From assembly GCA_963711725.1 (NCBI GenBank), contig CAVQFO010000023.1:1-64000 (forward strand): a stretch of DNA of 64,000 nucleotides, in the 5' to 3' direction. Below the pieces are notes generated by a model. The model had not been told where the DNA came from, made no database searches, and saw only the letters and a program-made list of their open reading frames with translations. This DNA is from CAVQFO01 sp963711725 (GTDB taxonomy: Bacteria; Pseudomonadota; Gammaproteobacteria; Nitrococcales; Aquisalimonadaceae). Positions 8,889 through 17,011 of this stretch are shown piece by piece; positions within the stretch are counted from its first letter, which is position 1; each line of letters opens with the position of its first letter. Position numbers and translations under genes: made by a program.

Positions 8889-10223
8889 CTACTCGTCGAC
8901 CGTCAGCAGGTCGACCGTGGCCTTGACGAACGCCCGTGGCAGGAACATCGCCAGGCTTTGGTTGTCCTTGACGCGATTCCAGAACTCACCGCTGGGCTCC
9001 AGGCGGAAGTATTCGTAACCGCTCTTGATGGGCAGGCGGTTGGGCGGGCGCTGGGTGTGGACCACCCGCACGCCGGGCAATGCCGAACTGAGGATGAGTT
9101 CGATGTCCTCCCGCGCACCCACCTTGATCTGGCGCGCAAAGTCGGAAACCCAGGTGGGATCGTCGTTGTCGTGCAGCACCGCCAGAAAGAAGCTGGAACG
9201 GTTGAGCTGTCGGCTGTCCACGCCCTCCACCACCAACAGCGCGTCGCTCTCGCGGTGTAGCTTGAGGCCGGCCATGCGCGCGGGAACCACATCGGAGAGC
9301 AGGGCTCGCAGCACCGCCTCGAAGCCCGCGAACACACCGCTGAGGTCCTGGTGGTTGTAGGCGGGAATCTCCGGCACGTTGGCTTCGGGATTGAATCCGA
9401 TCAGGCCGGCGCACAGGCGCGCCAGCTCACGATACAAGACCTCCGGATGGAGCTCCGGCTGTTTCTGGACATGTTGAAGCGCAAGCAAACCGGGCCGCAG
9501 GGTCTGGAGCAGCAGGAATTGCCCCAGCTCCGAAGGCCCGAAGTCTGCAACACCACCGTAGGAGGCCCGGCGCTCGCTGAGCACACGCACCTTGGCGCCG
9601 ATCATGTCGCAGGCGCGCTGCAGGAAGGCTTCCAGGCTCTGAGACGCGTCCACGTGACAAACGGAGGGAATGAAATTCGGCACGGGCTCGAACACGCCGT
9701 CGCCACTGTGCGTGAGTTCGGCGATCTTCAGCACCGCAAACTGGTCGCGCGGCTCGTCGCCCCGGATCAGTGACAGGTTGGGCCGACCAACCGCCACCTC
9801 GCGAACCCGGACCGGGTCATGCGCGTCGGGGACTTCCTGATAGGCCGCCTGCCAAGCGCACAGGCGACCCTTGTCCTGGTAACCCGCGATCCCTTCCACG
9901 CCTTCGTTGTCCGGCAGTGCCAGAAAGACCTCCACCCGGTCGGCGGCAGCGCCGGCCAGATCACAGATCAGGGGGTGGTCGGAGACCGCGTCGTAACCGA
10001 CAAGACGCCCGTCGGGAAACACCGCCCTGCAGCGCTCCAGGCGCAGTTGCCCGTTGGCCAGGGCCTGGGCGTTTACGTCAATATCGATCAGCCCCCAGGC
10101 GAAGGGGGACACGGTGCGCGCCCGGAGGTTCTGATTCGCTTCGTGATATCGATCCCACAGCTGAAAGTGCTGCTGGCCGAGGAATACACCCTCGGCCCAA
10201 ACGACTTTGTGTAGAGCTTTCAT
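8889..10223 (-). CDS. tssK: Type VI secretion baseplate protein TssK
   Basis: TssK links the baseplate wedge to the TssLM membrane complex. The 444-residue product opens with the signature VVWAEGVFLGQQHFQLWDRY and contains LIRGDEPRDQFAVLKIAEL in the middle and a conserved C-terminal block around SGYEYFRLEPSGEFWNRV, both typical of the family. Length is standard (about 440-450 residues). It lies between tssJ (60 bp upstream) and tssL in one co-directional operon. Confidence 0.97.
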   Translation of the reverse strand: MKALHKVVWAEGVFLGQQHFQLWDRYHEANQNLRARTVSPFAWGLIDIDVNAQALANGQLRLERCRAVFPDGRLVGYDAVSDHPLICDLAGAAADRVEVFLALPDNEGVEGIAGYQDKGRLCAWQAAYQEVPDAHDPVRVREVAVGRPNLSLIRGDEPRDQFAVLKIAELTHSGDGVFEPVPNFIPSVCHVDASQSLEAFLQRACDMIGAKVRVLSERRASYGGVADFGPSELGQFLLLQTLRPGLLALQHVQKQPELHPEVLYRELARLCAGLIGFNPEANVPEIPAYNHQDLSGVFAGFEAVLRALLSDVVPARMAGLKLHRESDALLVVEGVDSRQLNRSSFFLAVLHDNDDPTWVSDFARQIKVGAREDIELILSSALPGVRVVHTQRPPNRLPIKSGYEYFRLEPSGEFWNRVKDNQSLAMFLPRAFVKATVDLLTVDE

Positions 10224-10283
10224 ATGCGGCCGTCCGTAGCGGAAGTCGATTCAGCACGGCACTCCGGCCGCGCTGCCTGTTCG

Positions 10284-10751
10284 TTATTCGTTGATGGAAA
10301 GGGTATTGCCCTTTAGCGACACCTTGACGCTGGTGGAGAACTTCTTCATCAGGTAGCTGTTGGGCAGCTCCCGCATGGCCTTCCAGCCATCGTCGCCCGG
10401 ATCGCGGAATACCGCCATGGCGGCGATGTACTTCGCCTGATCGTGTCGGGGCATGGTGATCCGCTTCTGAAAGGCGGGGTCCATGGTGATCTCCTCGCGC
10501 ATCACCAGGGAGTCACCCAGGGTCACCAGGTCATGCTTCCAGAGATCGTCGAAGGAGGCGTTTTCGAAGGCCTGGGAATCGGAGAGTTGATAAATGCGGA
10601 CCACCACCGGCAGCGGCTGGTTGTCCGCGTTCATGTTCAGGTTGGCGGTGGACGAGACGCCCACTTTCACGGCAGGGGTACCGCAGCCGCTCAGCATGGC
10701 GAAGCAGATCGCCAGGAACAGCCCCGAGAGCACGCGCTTTGCATCAATCAT
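10284..10751 (-). CDS. tssJ: Type VI secretion outer-membrane lipoprotein TssJ
   Basis: TssJ is the outer-membrane lipoprotein that binds the periplasmic part of TssM. From the ATG at 10751 the product is 155 residues with a signal peptide and lipobox LSGC, Cys at position 23. The mature part has the family beta-sandwich features, including VVRIYQLSDSQAFENASFDDLW. A GGAGG site seven bases before this ATG decides the start; a TTG two codons upstream would be one base from that site. Its ATG lies two bases after the stop of the upstream gene. Confidence 0.95.
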   Translation of the reverse strand: MIDAKRVLSGLFLAICFAMLSGCGTPAVKVGVSSTANLNMNADNQPLPVVVRIYQLSDSQAFENASFDDLWKHDLVTLGDSLVMREEITMDPAFQKRITMPRHDQAKYIAAMAVFRDPGDDGWKAMRELPNSYLMKKFSTSVKVSLKGNTLSINE

Positions 10752-10753
10752 TA

Positions 10754-11338
10754 TCAAGCCTCCGCTGCTTTCTGGTTGTGTTGGGGGTTCGACGCGCCCG
10801 CCGCTTGTTCCCTCGCTTTGGCATAAGCGGCAACAAAAGCCGGTGCCACGACCTTGAGGTATCGCTGGGTGGGGTCGAGTTTCTTGCGACGGGCGGGCAT
10901 CAGCCGCCGGAGCCAGCGCAACGCCGGGTTCCCTTGGGCGGCCGCCTCCTCGTATTCATCCTTGAGTGCTTCCAGGACCGCCCCGTCCAGGGCGCTGAGC
11001 AGGGCCATTTGGTGAACCACGAGGTCATGGAAGACCTCGTTCAGCCGACCCGCTCCCGCATTCTCGTCCAGAAACCAATCGCGCACGGCCGCTTCAACCT
11101 GGCGGCCCTTGAACGACTCGTAACCATCGGAAAACACACGGCTGTACGGCAGGCCGAATTCCTCGGCGAACTGGCGCTGCCCTTCGACAAGGCGTGCCAT
11201 GCCGCGAGCCAACGCATCGCGCACAGCAGGAGCGATATCGCAGGTCGGCCGAGCCGCTGCACGGGATTTCTTGGCGGGGATAATTCTGCGGGGCGCAGCC
11301 GTACGCTCGGCTGCAACCAGTTTGCTGGTCGCTTCCAT
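10754..11338 (-). CDS. T6SS-associated protein resembling the C-terminal domain of TagH, lacking an FHA domain
   Basis: The product is 195 residues from the ATG at 11338, which has a GAGGG site about five bases upstream. An ATG at 11350 and a GTG at 11389 are possible but less well supported. The first 50 residues are basic, Ala-rich and probably disordered. From about residue 55 the sequence (SDGYESFKGRQVEAAVRDWFL, then VFHDLVVHQMALLSALDGAVLEAL and a basic LRRLMPARRKKLDPTQRYL) recalls the C-terminal helical domain of T6SS FHA proteins (TagH/Fha family). No FHA domain is present and there is no room for one upstream. It is the first gene of the T6SS operon. The assignment rests on motif recall and should be treated as probable. 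Confidence 0.7.
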   Translation of the reverse strand: MEATSKLVAAERTAAPRRIIPAKKSRAAARPTCDIAPAVRDALARGMARLVEGQRQFAEEFGLPYSRVFSDGYESFKGRQVEAAVRDWFLDENAGAGRLNEVFHDLVVHQMALLSALDGAVLEALKDEYEEAAAQGNPALRWLRRLMPARRKKLDPTQRYLKVVAPAFVAAYAKAREQAAGASNPQHNQKAAEA

Positions 11339-11474
11339 TTCAACCCTCATTCCATAAGGCGGGTGTCGGCTTCTTGCCTTGGGAATCACCCGCGCCCGTC
11401 TGTTTCCCTAATCCCTGACAGGCTGTTGGTTCCGTGTCGTCACATCGCGACACTCCTGCGTCGCGGGACAAAGA

Positions 11475-11502
11475 AGTATCACTATTCGATGAATCGTGTC
11501 AA
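11475..11502 (-). promoter_or_regulatory. Probable sigma70 promoter of the T6SS operon
   Basis: On the minus strand a perfect -35 TTGACA (11502-11497) is separated by 16 bases from a -10-like GATACT (11480-11475). It lies about 135 bases before the first T6SS gene, in an AT-richer stretch than its surroundings. No other good promoter was seen between tsaB and this operon. Confidence 0.6.
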
Positions 11503-11552
11503 AGGTGGATTTGCTCCGCGACCCCGCGGGTTGCGCCGGATTTCCTTTGAGA

Positions 11553-12236
11553 TCAATCCGTCACGCGATTCCGGAGATAGATCGGCATCGCCTGGTCGGC
11601 CGGGATCAAATGGCCCTCCTGTGCCGCTCGTCGGGCCAACGGCAGCATGTCTTCCGCGCTGGGAAGGGACTCGGGGTCCTGGCCAACGACGGAATCCGAC
11701 AGGCGCTCGGCCAGGATATCCCCATAGGCGCCCCACCCGGTGCCGATGCCCCACCAGGAGCTCTTGTTGTCCGCCGCCACCAGTTCGGGGGCGGAGACGG
11801 CCTCCGGGAGTACCTCCGTGACGAGGCCCTCCGCGCCGACTTCGAATCCCGCCCAGTACACCTCGCCCATGCGCGCATCGATGGCCGCGAGTATCCGCTG
11901 GGCGCCATGACGCCGAACCGCCCCTTGGGCCAGCGCGGCGAGCGTGGAGATCTGGGCCACGGGCCGGTCGACACCAAAGGCAACACCCTGAGCCACGCCG
12001 GTGCCGATCCGCACCCCTGTGAACGATCCCGGACCCCGGCCATAAGCAATCAGATCGAGATCCGCCGGCGCCAGTCCCGCCTCCGCGAGCAAGGTATCCA
12101 CCATCGCCAGAATATGCCGGGCGTGGCCTCGCGGCATGATTCGGAAGTTCACTCGAACTTCGTCCATGACCGACAACGCCACGGAACAGGCTTCGGTGGA
12201 AGCATCCAGGGCCAGAATGTTCACGGCAGATAGCAT
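11553..12236 (-). CDS. tsaB: tRNA threonylcarbamoyladenosine biosynthesis protein TsaB (YeaZ)
   Basis: TsaB is the ASKHA-fold partner of TsaD in forming t6A at position 37 of ANN-decoding tRNAs. The 227-residue product starts MLSAVNILALDASTEACSVAL, the ATPase-fold phosphate-1 strand. It contains the conserved GPGSFTGVRIG segment and ends with a C-terminal PIYLR motif typical of TsaB. The start is not firmly decided: the ATG at 12236 has weak upstream pairing, and a GTG five codons later is possible. It lies just after the MFS gene in the same direction. Confidence 0.93.
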   Translation of the reverse strand: MLSAVNILALDASTEACSVALSVMDEVRVNFRIMPRGHARHILAMVDTLLAEAGLAPADLDLIAYGRGPGSFTGVRIGTGVAQGVAFGVDRPVAQISTLAALAQGAVRRHGAQRILAAIDARMGEVYWAGFEVGAEGLVTEVLPEAVSAPELVAADNKSSWWGIGTGWGAYGDILAERLSDSVVGQDPESLPSAEDMLPLARRAAQEGHLIPADQAMPIYLRNRVTD

Positions 12237-12254
12237 CCTGTTCGGCATCGGGGC

Positions 12255-13547
12255 TCAGGCCGCCTCGCGTTCGGCGCCCTCATCCGATTCGTCTTCCGGG
12301 AACTCGAAGTCGAATTCCAGCTGAATTTCGGCCCGGGGGTCCAATTCCGCCGACAACGGTGTCGGCTGACCGACGGGAACGAAGGCCTCCTGCTCCGAGA
12401 CCACAATGCGCTCGCCGACCCGATGACGATACTGGCCGAAAAGCGCAAGCAGAAGCGATACGGCGCCTATCCCCCAGAACAAGCCACCGGCGCCCAGCGG
12501 CTCCATCAACCCCGACATGATCAAGGGCCCCAGAATCATGCCGATGCCGTGCATGAGAAGCAAGGTAGCGCCCGCGGGCACGCGTTCTTCCGGCTCCATG
12601 AAATCGTTGGCAAGGGCGAGACTCAGGGAATAGAGGGAGAATGCCATTCCGCCCCAAACCACTGCGAATCCGATCAGCACCGGCCGCGATAATTCCCCGA
12701 ACATGGCGATCATGGCGCTGACCCCGGCCACCAGCAATCCGATCAACACGATCAGGCGGCGGCGGTCATAGCGGTCGGAGAAGTGGCCGATTCCCCACTG
12801 GATCAGCAACCCACCCAGGACCGCGGCCCCCATGAACGTCGCCACGGCGTGCGAGGAAAACCGCTCGCGAAGCGCGAACACCGGCCCCAGCGCAAAGAAC
12901 GAACCGTTGATGAGCCCGGCCGCGCCGGCCCCCACCATGCCCAGCGGGGAGATCGCGTGGAGTTCGCGCAGACTGACCCGCTTGCGAACCACGATTTCCG
13001 GAGAATGAATGCGCATGACCGATACCGGCACCAGACCGGCCGCCAACAGTATCGCGGCCAAGCTAAACAGCTGATAGCCGCTGACGTCCCACGCGTTCAA
13101 GAGGAATTGGCCCAAACCCAGGGAAACGGAGGTGGTAACCCCGTAGGTCGCAAGCACCTGGCCGCGGAATTCGCGCGGGGTCCGGTCGTTGAGCCAGCTC
13201 TCCGTAATCATGTAGAGACTGGCCAGGGAGAATCCGAAGGCGATACGCATCGCGATCCATACCGGCACGTTGAAAAAGAGCCCGTGAAGCAGCGCCGTGC
13301 ATGCGGCAATCGCGGCGAACGCCGCGAAAGACCGGATGTGGCCCACCGTCTCTATCAACCGCCGCGACCATAAGGTGGCCAGTACAAACCCCAAAGGATA
13401 GCCGGCCATGACGATGCCGATGACCGACGAGCTCCAGCCCTCGGTGCCCATCTTCACCGCGAGCAATGTACCCAGCAACCCGCCGCCCAGCAAAAGAATC
13501 GCCAGGGACGCGAACAGCGCCGTCAATGACGCGAGCGTACCGACCAT
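12255..13547 (-). CDS. MFS transporter of unknown substrate (YcaD-like)
   Basis: The 430-residue product has about twelve hydrophobic segments with MFS features, including the loop SDRYDRRRLIVLIG between the sixth/seventh and next segments (the D-x-x-x-R-R pattern) and RIAFGFSLASLYMITESWLN, which recalls YcaD and related sugar or drug carriers. About 60 C-terminal residues after the last segment are hydrophilic and acidic (FPEDESDEGAE). AAGGG lies six bases before the ATG at 13547. The substrate cannot be read from the sequence. It is probably co-transcribed with tsaB. Confidence 0.85.
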   Translation of the reverse strand: MVGTLASLTALFASLAILLLGGGLLGTLLAVKMGTEGWSSSVIGIVMAGYPLGFVLATLWSRRLIETVGHIRSFAAFAAIAACTALLHGLFFNVPVWIAMRIAFGFSLASLYMITESWLNDRTPREFRGQVLATYGVTTSVSLGLGQFLLNAWDVSGYQLFSLAAILLAAGLVPVSVMRIHSPEIVVRKRVSLRELHAISPLGMVGAGAAGLINGSFFALGPVFALRERFSSHAVATFMGAAVLGGLLIQWGIGHFSDRYDRRRLIVLIGLLVAGVSAMIAMFGELSRPVLIGFAVVWGGMAFSLYSLSLALANDFMEPEERVPAGATLLLMHGIGMILGPLIMSGLMEPLGAGGLFWGIGAVSLLLALFGQYRHRVGERIVVSEQEAFVPVGQPTPLSAELDPRAEIQLEFDFEFPEDESDEGAEREAA

Positions 13548-14156
13548 CGATTACCCTTCTCCACGAATTCGCCTTATCGCCGTGCCCGCCTCGGGCGAGC
13601 CAGTGGACCGGGGAGACCGTTGACCCATTCGCGCAGGCGGGTGAACGGGTCAGCGACTCCCCAGACATCAAGGAAAGGCGGGACGTTACCATCCACGACG
13701 TCATGCCGCCATGACGCACCTTGCATTCCCGAGGGCCACCCCCACCTTCATAGACAACCCCATCACGCAATGGATCAGCGGCGCGCGATTCGCGTTATTC
13801 CGGTGCGGATCGGATCCGTAAAAACCCTTGAAATGCCCTTTTATAGAATTGGCGTATCTCGGTGAATTGAAACCGGCAAACTTTGTCATTCTCCTTAATA
13901 ACAAAAACAATTCCATGTTGACTTTTTTATTCCTTTATGGTCTAATTCGCCCGAATTGTGGAGAACGAGGCTCTCGTTTGATACGCGAATATTCCTACGC
14001 CTTGGCGCCCCAACGGGCCGTGAATGCGTATCCGTCATTCTTTCCCATCAGGCTTCCGATACATTCCATATGCGCCATCGCGCGGGCGGGGCTGTTGGCT
14101 TTGCCCCTGCCCGGCGGACAGGCTCAATGCCTCGCCCGGAAGGCCGTAATCCACCA
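13548..14156. other. Intergenic region between the MFS gene and ectA
   Basis: About 610 bases without a convincing gene. The left part (13548-13830) is GC-rich and must hold the minus-strand promoter of the MFS gene. From about 13840 to 13950 it is strikingly AT-rich for this genome and carries the ect promoter annotated separately. The transcribed leader before ectA would be about 200 bases. Short open frames here show no family resemblance. Confidence 0.6.
13918..13946 (+). promoter_or_regulatory. Near-consensus sigma70 promoter of the ectoine operon
   Basis: TTGACT at 13918-13923, a 17-base spacer and TCTAAT at 13941-13946 match the sigma70 consensus at five of six positions in each box with ideal spacing. 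The surrounding 100 bases are AT-rich. It points toward ectA, about 205 bases downstream. Osmotic control is known for ect promoters generally, but no operator is proved here. Confidence 0.75.
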
Positions 14157-14711
14157 ATGAATCCAATGGAGTGGGATCCACCCGTGCCCAATCAGACCAA
14201 AGACAATATCGTGTTCAGAACTCCCCGGATCAACGACGGCGCTGCCATCTGGCGTTTGGTCAAGGAATCCGGTGTGTTGGACCTGAACTCGTCCTATATG
14301 TATCTGTTGTTATGCAAGGATTTCTCAGACAGTTGCGTCGTCGCCGAAGAAGACGGGCAGTTGCTGGGCTTTGTCACGGGCTATCGGCCGCCGGGTCGCG
14401 AGAATGCAATCTTCTTATGGCAGGTTGGCGTCGACGCCAAGGCTCGCGGCAAAGGGCTGGGCAAGCGTCTGGTGGAAGCCTTCCTGCATAACCCGGGCGC
14501 ACGCGGGGCGGCATACCTGGAAACCACCGTCTCGCCGTCGAACGAGGCGTCACGAGCCTTGTTTCGCGCCATCGCACGCGATCTGGATACCGAATGCACG
14601 ATCTCGCCGTGTTTCAGCGAGAACCAGTTTCCCGATGGCGGCCATGAACCGGAAGAACTATTCCGCATCGGCCCCTACGAATTGAACGAAACGACACCAC
14701 TAATTAGTTGA
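14157..14711 (+). CDS. ectA: L-2,4-diaminobutyrate acetyltransferase EctA
   Basis: EctA acetylates L-2,4-diaminobutyrate to N-gamma-acetyl-diaminobutyrate, the second step of ectoine synthesis. The product is 184 residues with a GNAT fold: IVFRTPRINDGAAIWRLVKESGVLDLNSSY, then the acetyl-CoA site VGVDAKARGKGLGKRLVEAF and the family-typical ETTVSPSN. The start is uncertain: ATG 14157 and ATG 14166 lack a good ribosome site, and GTG at about 14184 has GGGA seven bases upstream. The family core begins just after all three. ectB follows after 16 bp. Confidence 0.95.
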   Translation: MNPMEWDPPVPNQTKDNIVFRTPRINDGAAIWRLVKESGVLDLNSSYMYLLLCKDFSDSCVVAEEDGQLLGFVTGYRPPGRENAIFLWQVGVDAKARGKGLGKRLVEAFLHNPGARGAAYLETTVSPSNEASRALFRAIARDLDTECTISPCFSENQFPDGGHEPEELFRIGPYELNETTPLIS

Positions 14712-14727
14712 TTGCGAGGACCCTCTC

Positions 14728-16017
14728 ATGAGTCTCGAAACATTTGACCGTCACGAATCGGAAGTCCGCGGCTATATTCGCGGCTTCCCGACCGTATTCG
14801 ACAAAGCCATCGGCAGCTACATGTACAACGAGGAAGGCCAGGGCTACCTCGATTTCTTCGCCGGCGCCAGCGTCCTCAATTACGGGCACAATCACCCGGA
14901 ATTGAAGAAGGACCTGATCGATTATCTCAGCGCCGACCGGATTACCCACAGCCTCGATATGGCCAGTGTCGCCAAGCGCGAATTCCTGGAGACTTTCGTC
15001 AACACCATCCTGGAACCGCGCCAGATGGACTACAGGGTGCAGTTTCCGGGACCTACCGGCACGAACACCGTGGAAGCCGCCCTCAAGCTGGCCCGCAAGG
15101 TGAAGGGCCGCGAAAAGATCATGTCCTTCACCAATGCGTTCCACGGCATGACCCTGGGGTCCCTGTCGGTAACCGGCAATGCCTTCAAGCGCAGCGGCGC
15201 CGGCCTGCCGCTGACCCACAGCGACTCCATGCCCTACTCCGGCTACTTCGGCGATGAAGTGGACACCATCGAGTACATCGACCGCTTCCTGGCCGACAGC
15301 GGCAGCGGCATGGACCTGCCGGCGGCGGCCATCGTCGAGACCATCCAGGCCGAAGGCGGTGTGAATATCGCCGACGCCCAGTGGCTCCGGGATTTGGAGC
15401 AGCTGTGCCGGAAATACGACATGCTGTTCATTGTCGACGACATTCAGGTGGGCTGCGGCCGCACCGGCCCGTTCTTCAGCTTCGAGGAAATCGGCCTGGA
15501 TCCGGACATCATCTGCTTGTCCAAGTCCCTGAGCGGCTACGGCCTGCCCCTGGCGGTAACGCTGATCAAGCCCGAGTACGACCTCTGGGAGCCCGGCGAA
15601 CACAACGGCACGTTCCGTGGCCACAACCCGGCATTCGTTACGTCGAAGCGGGCGATCGAGCTGTTCTGGAGCGACGACACGCTCAAGAACGAGACCCTGC
15701 GCAAGGGTGAAATGATGCGTGAGGCGTTGGAGAAGATGGCCAGCAAGTATCCCGAGGCCAAGGGCATGGTCCGAGGCCGGGGCATGATGCAGGCCATCGA
15801 GTTCGAGAACATCGAGTTGGCAAACAAGATCTCGGAAGTTGCGTTTCGCCACCATCTCGTCATCGAGACTTCCGGAATCGACGATCAGGTACTGAAACTG
15901 ATGCCGCCGTTGACTACCAGCGACGAGGACATCAAGAAAGGACTGGAGATCATCGAAAAGAGCCTCGGCGAAGCCCTGCAGGAACTGGGCATGTCGCGCC
16001 AGGCATCGGGCCAGTAA
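14728..16017 (+). CDS. ectB: Diaminobutyrate--2-oxoglutarate aminotransferase EctB
   Basis: EctB converts aspartate semialdehyde to L-2,4-diaminobutyrate using glutamate, the first committed step to ectoine. The 429-residue class III PLP aminotransferase shows FPGPTGTNTVEAALKLAR, FIVDDIQVGCGRTG with the cofactor-binding Asp near 238, and the PLP lysine in LSKSLSGYG (K266). Length is normal. A GCGAGGACC ribosome site precedes the ATG. It is second in the operon, 16 bp after ectA. Confidence 0.98.
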   Translation: MSLETFDRHESEVRGYIRGFPTVFDKAIGSYMYNEEGQGYLDFFAGASVLNYGHNHPELKKDLIDYLSADRITHSLDMASVAKREFLETFVNTILEPRQMDYRVQFPGPTGTNTVEAALKLARKVKGREKIMSFTNAFHGMTLGSLSVTGNAFKRSGAGLPLTHSDSMPYSGYFGDEVDTIEYIDRFLADSGSGMDLPAAAIVETIQAEGGVNIADAQWLRDLEQLCRKYDMLFIVDDIQVGCGRTGPFFSFEEIGLDPDIICLSKSLSGYGLPLAVTLIKPEYDLWEPGEHNGTFRGHNPAFVTSKRAIELFWSDDTLKNETLRKGEMMREALEKMASKYPEAKGMVRGRGMMQAIEFENIELANKISEVAFRHHLVIETSGIDDQVLKLMPPLTTSDEDIKKGLEIIEKSLGEALQELGMSRQASGQ

Positions 16018-16165
16018 TCGAGCGATCCCCGACACCGCGCGGGTGGATGCTCCCACCCGCCGGCGGGCGGTCCGCGCACCGGACTTCCCCTCGGACCATC
16101 GATTGGCTTGGCAATAGGGCGCGGCGCTTTTCGGCGCCCGCCCATGGACTTACGGGGAGAGAATC
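16018..16165 (+). other. ectB-ectC spacer with hairpin-forming sequence
   Basis: The 148-base spacer contains a GGGTGG...CCACCC dyad near 16044-16061 and a GC-rich dyad near 16120-16143 (GGCGC, TTTTC loop region, GGCGCC). No T-run follows either, so neither looks like an intrinsic terminator. A GGGGAG site close to the ATG serves ectC. The hairpins could affect RNA stability or the ectB:ectC ratio; that is inference. Confidence 0.4.
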
Positions 16166-16564
16166 ATGAAAATCGTACGCGTAGAAGACATCATCGGCAC
16201 CGAACGCGAAGTCAAGGGAGAAGCGTCTCCCTGGGTCAGCCGCAGGTTGCTGCTGAAAAAGGACGGAATGGGATTTTCCTTCCACGAGACCATCATCCCC
16301 GCCGGATCGGAGCACGAGTTCCATTACAAGAACCACCTGGAGGCGGTCTACTGCGTATCCGGCAACGGTTCCATTACCAATCTCGAGACCGGCGAAACCC
16401 ACGAAATCAAGGACGGAACGCTCTACGCCCTGGATAAACACGATCATCACCAGCTCCATGGCGGCACCGAGGATATGCGCCTGATTTGCGCTTTCAATCC
16501 TCCGGTCACCGGTCAGGAGACCCATGGGCCCGACGGCGCCTACGCGCTGGTCGAAGACGACTGA
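16166..16564 (+). CDS. ectC: L-ectoine synthase EctC
   Basis: EctC is the cupin-fold, metal-dependent dehydratase that cyclises N-gamma-acetyl-diaminobutyrate to ectoine. The 132-residue product keeps the family length. The predicted iron ligands by alignment with characterised EctC are E59 (in NHLEAVYC), Y87 (in TLYALD) and H95 (in KHDHHQLHGG). EFHYKNHLEAVYCVSGNGSI is typical. A strong GGGGAGAG site precedes the ATG, and an intrinsic terminator follows 46 bp after the stop. Confidence 0.98.
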   Translation: MKIVRVEDIIGTEREVKGEASPWVSRRLLLKKDGMGFSFHETIIPAGSEHEFHYKNHLEAVYCVSGNGSITNLETGETHEIKDGTLYALDKHDHHQLHGGTEDMRLICAFNPPVTGQETHGPDGAYALVEDD

Positions 16565-16610
16565 GCACCCGCCGACGGACCCTGGACGCAGGGCTCCGAA
16601 ACCGACGCTG

Positions 16611-16637
16611 AAAACCGGGCTCCAGCCCGGTTTTTTT
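16611..16637 (+). terminator. Intrinsic terminator after ectC
   Basis: An eight-base GC-rich stem (AACCGGGC / GCCCGGTT) with a four-base TCCA loop is followed by a run of seven T, oriented for plus-strand transcription. It separates ectABC from ectD. Confidence 0.85.
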
Positions 16638-16720
16638 ATGCCCGGACACCGTGGACGGCGGGCCGCTGGGCGGAGCCAAGGACCTTCCCTGAGGCGGAGC
16701 CGGGATGAAGGCTGCGTCCA

Positions 16721-16752
16721 TGTTGCAGTACAACAGTCGATATGTAACATAT
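16721..16752 (+). promoter_or_regulatory. Candidate ectD promoter overlapped by two dyads
   Basis: TTGCAG (16723-16728) and TAACAT (16745-16750) are 16 bases apart, a plausible though imperfect sigma70 promoter for ectD, about 260 bases upstream of its start. The -35 lies in the dyad TGTTG-CAGTA-CAACA (16721-16735). The -10 lies in the perfect 13-base dyad ATATGT-A-ACATAT (16740-16752). The dyad centres are 18 bases apart. This looks like an operator region, but no regulator is identified. The rest of 16638-17011 shows no gene. Confidence 0.45.
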
Positions 16753-17011
16753 TGCCTGAGTCGGCCCAAAGGGTTTGCCGGCATAACTCGGCATGCGGCC
16801 GAACAACGACCCCGGATCCGAGGGCTCGTCGCCGCTTTTTGTCATCGGAACCCCGCCCCGGACCGGCCGCATTCCCTGCGGGTGCCACGACCAGAATTGC
16901 GACCCGGCAAGGCGCGGATCGCAAGCGTCGATCCGCTGCCAAGACCCGGGCTTCGCGGCACGCAACGTGCTGGATGCTGGCACAAACAGACACCGCATGG
17001 AGGGTAAGCTT

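Noticed and set aside
1..11338. A T6SS effector-immunity pair in the window
   Set aside because: Every gene in the visible part of the cluster is structural or regulatory. No VgrG, PAAR, Hcp or toxin-like gene is seen; these may lie left of the window.
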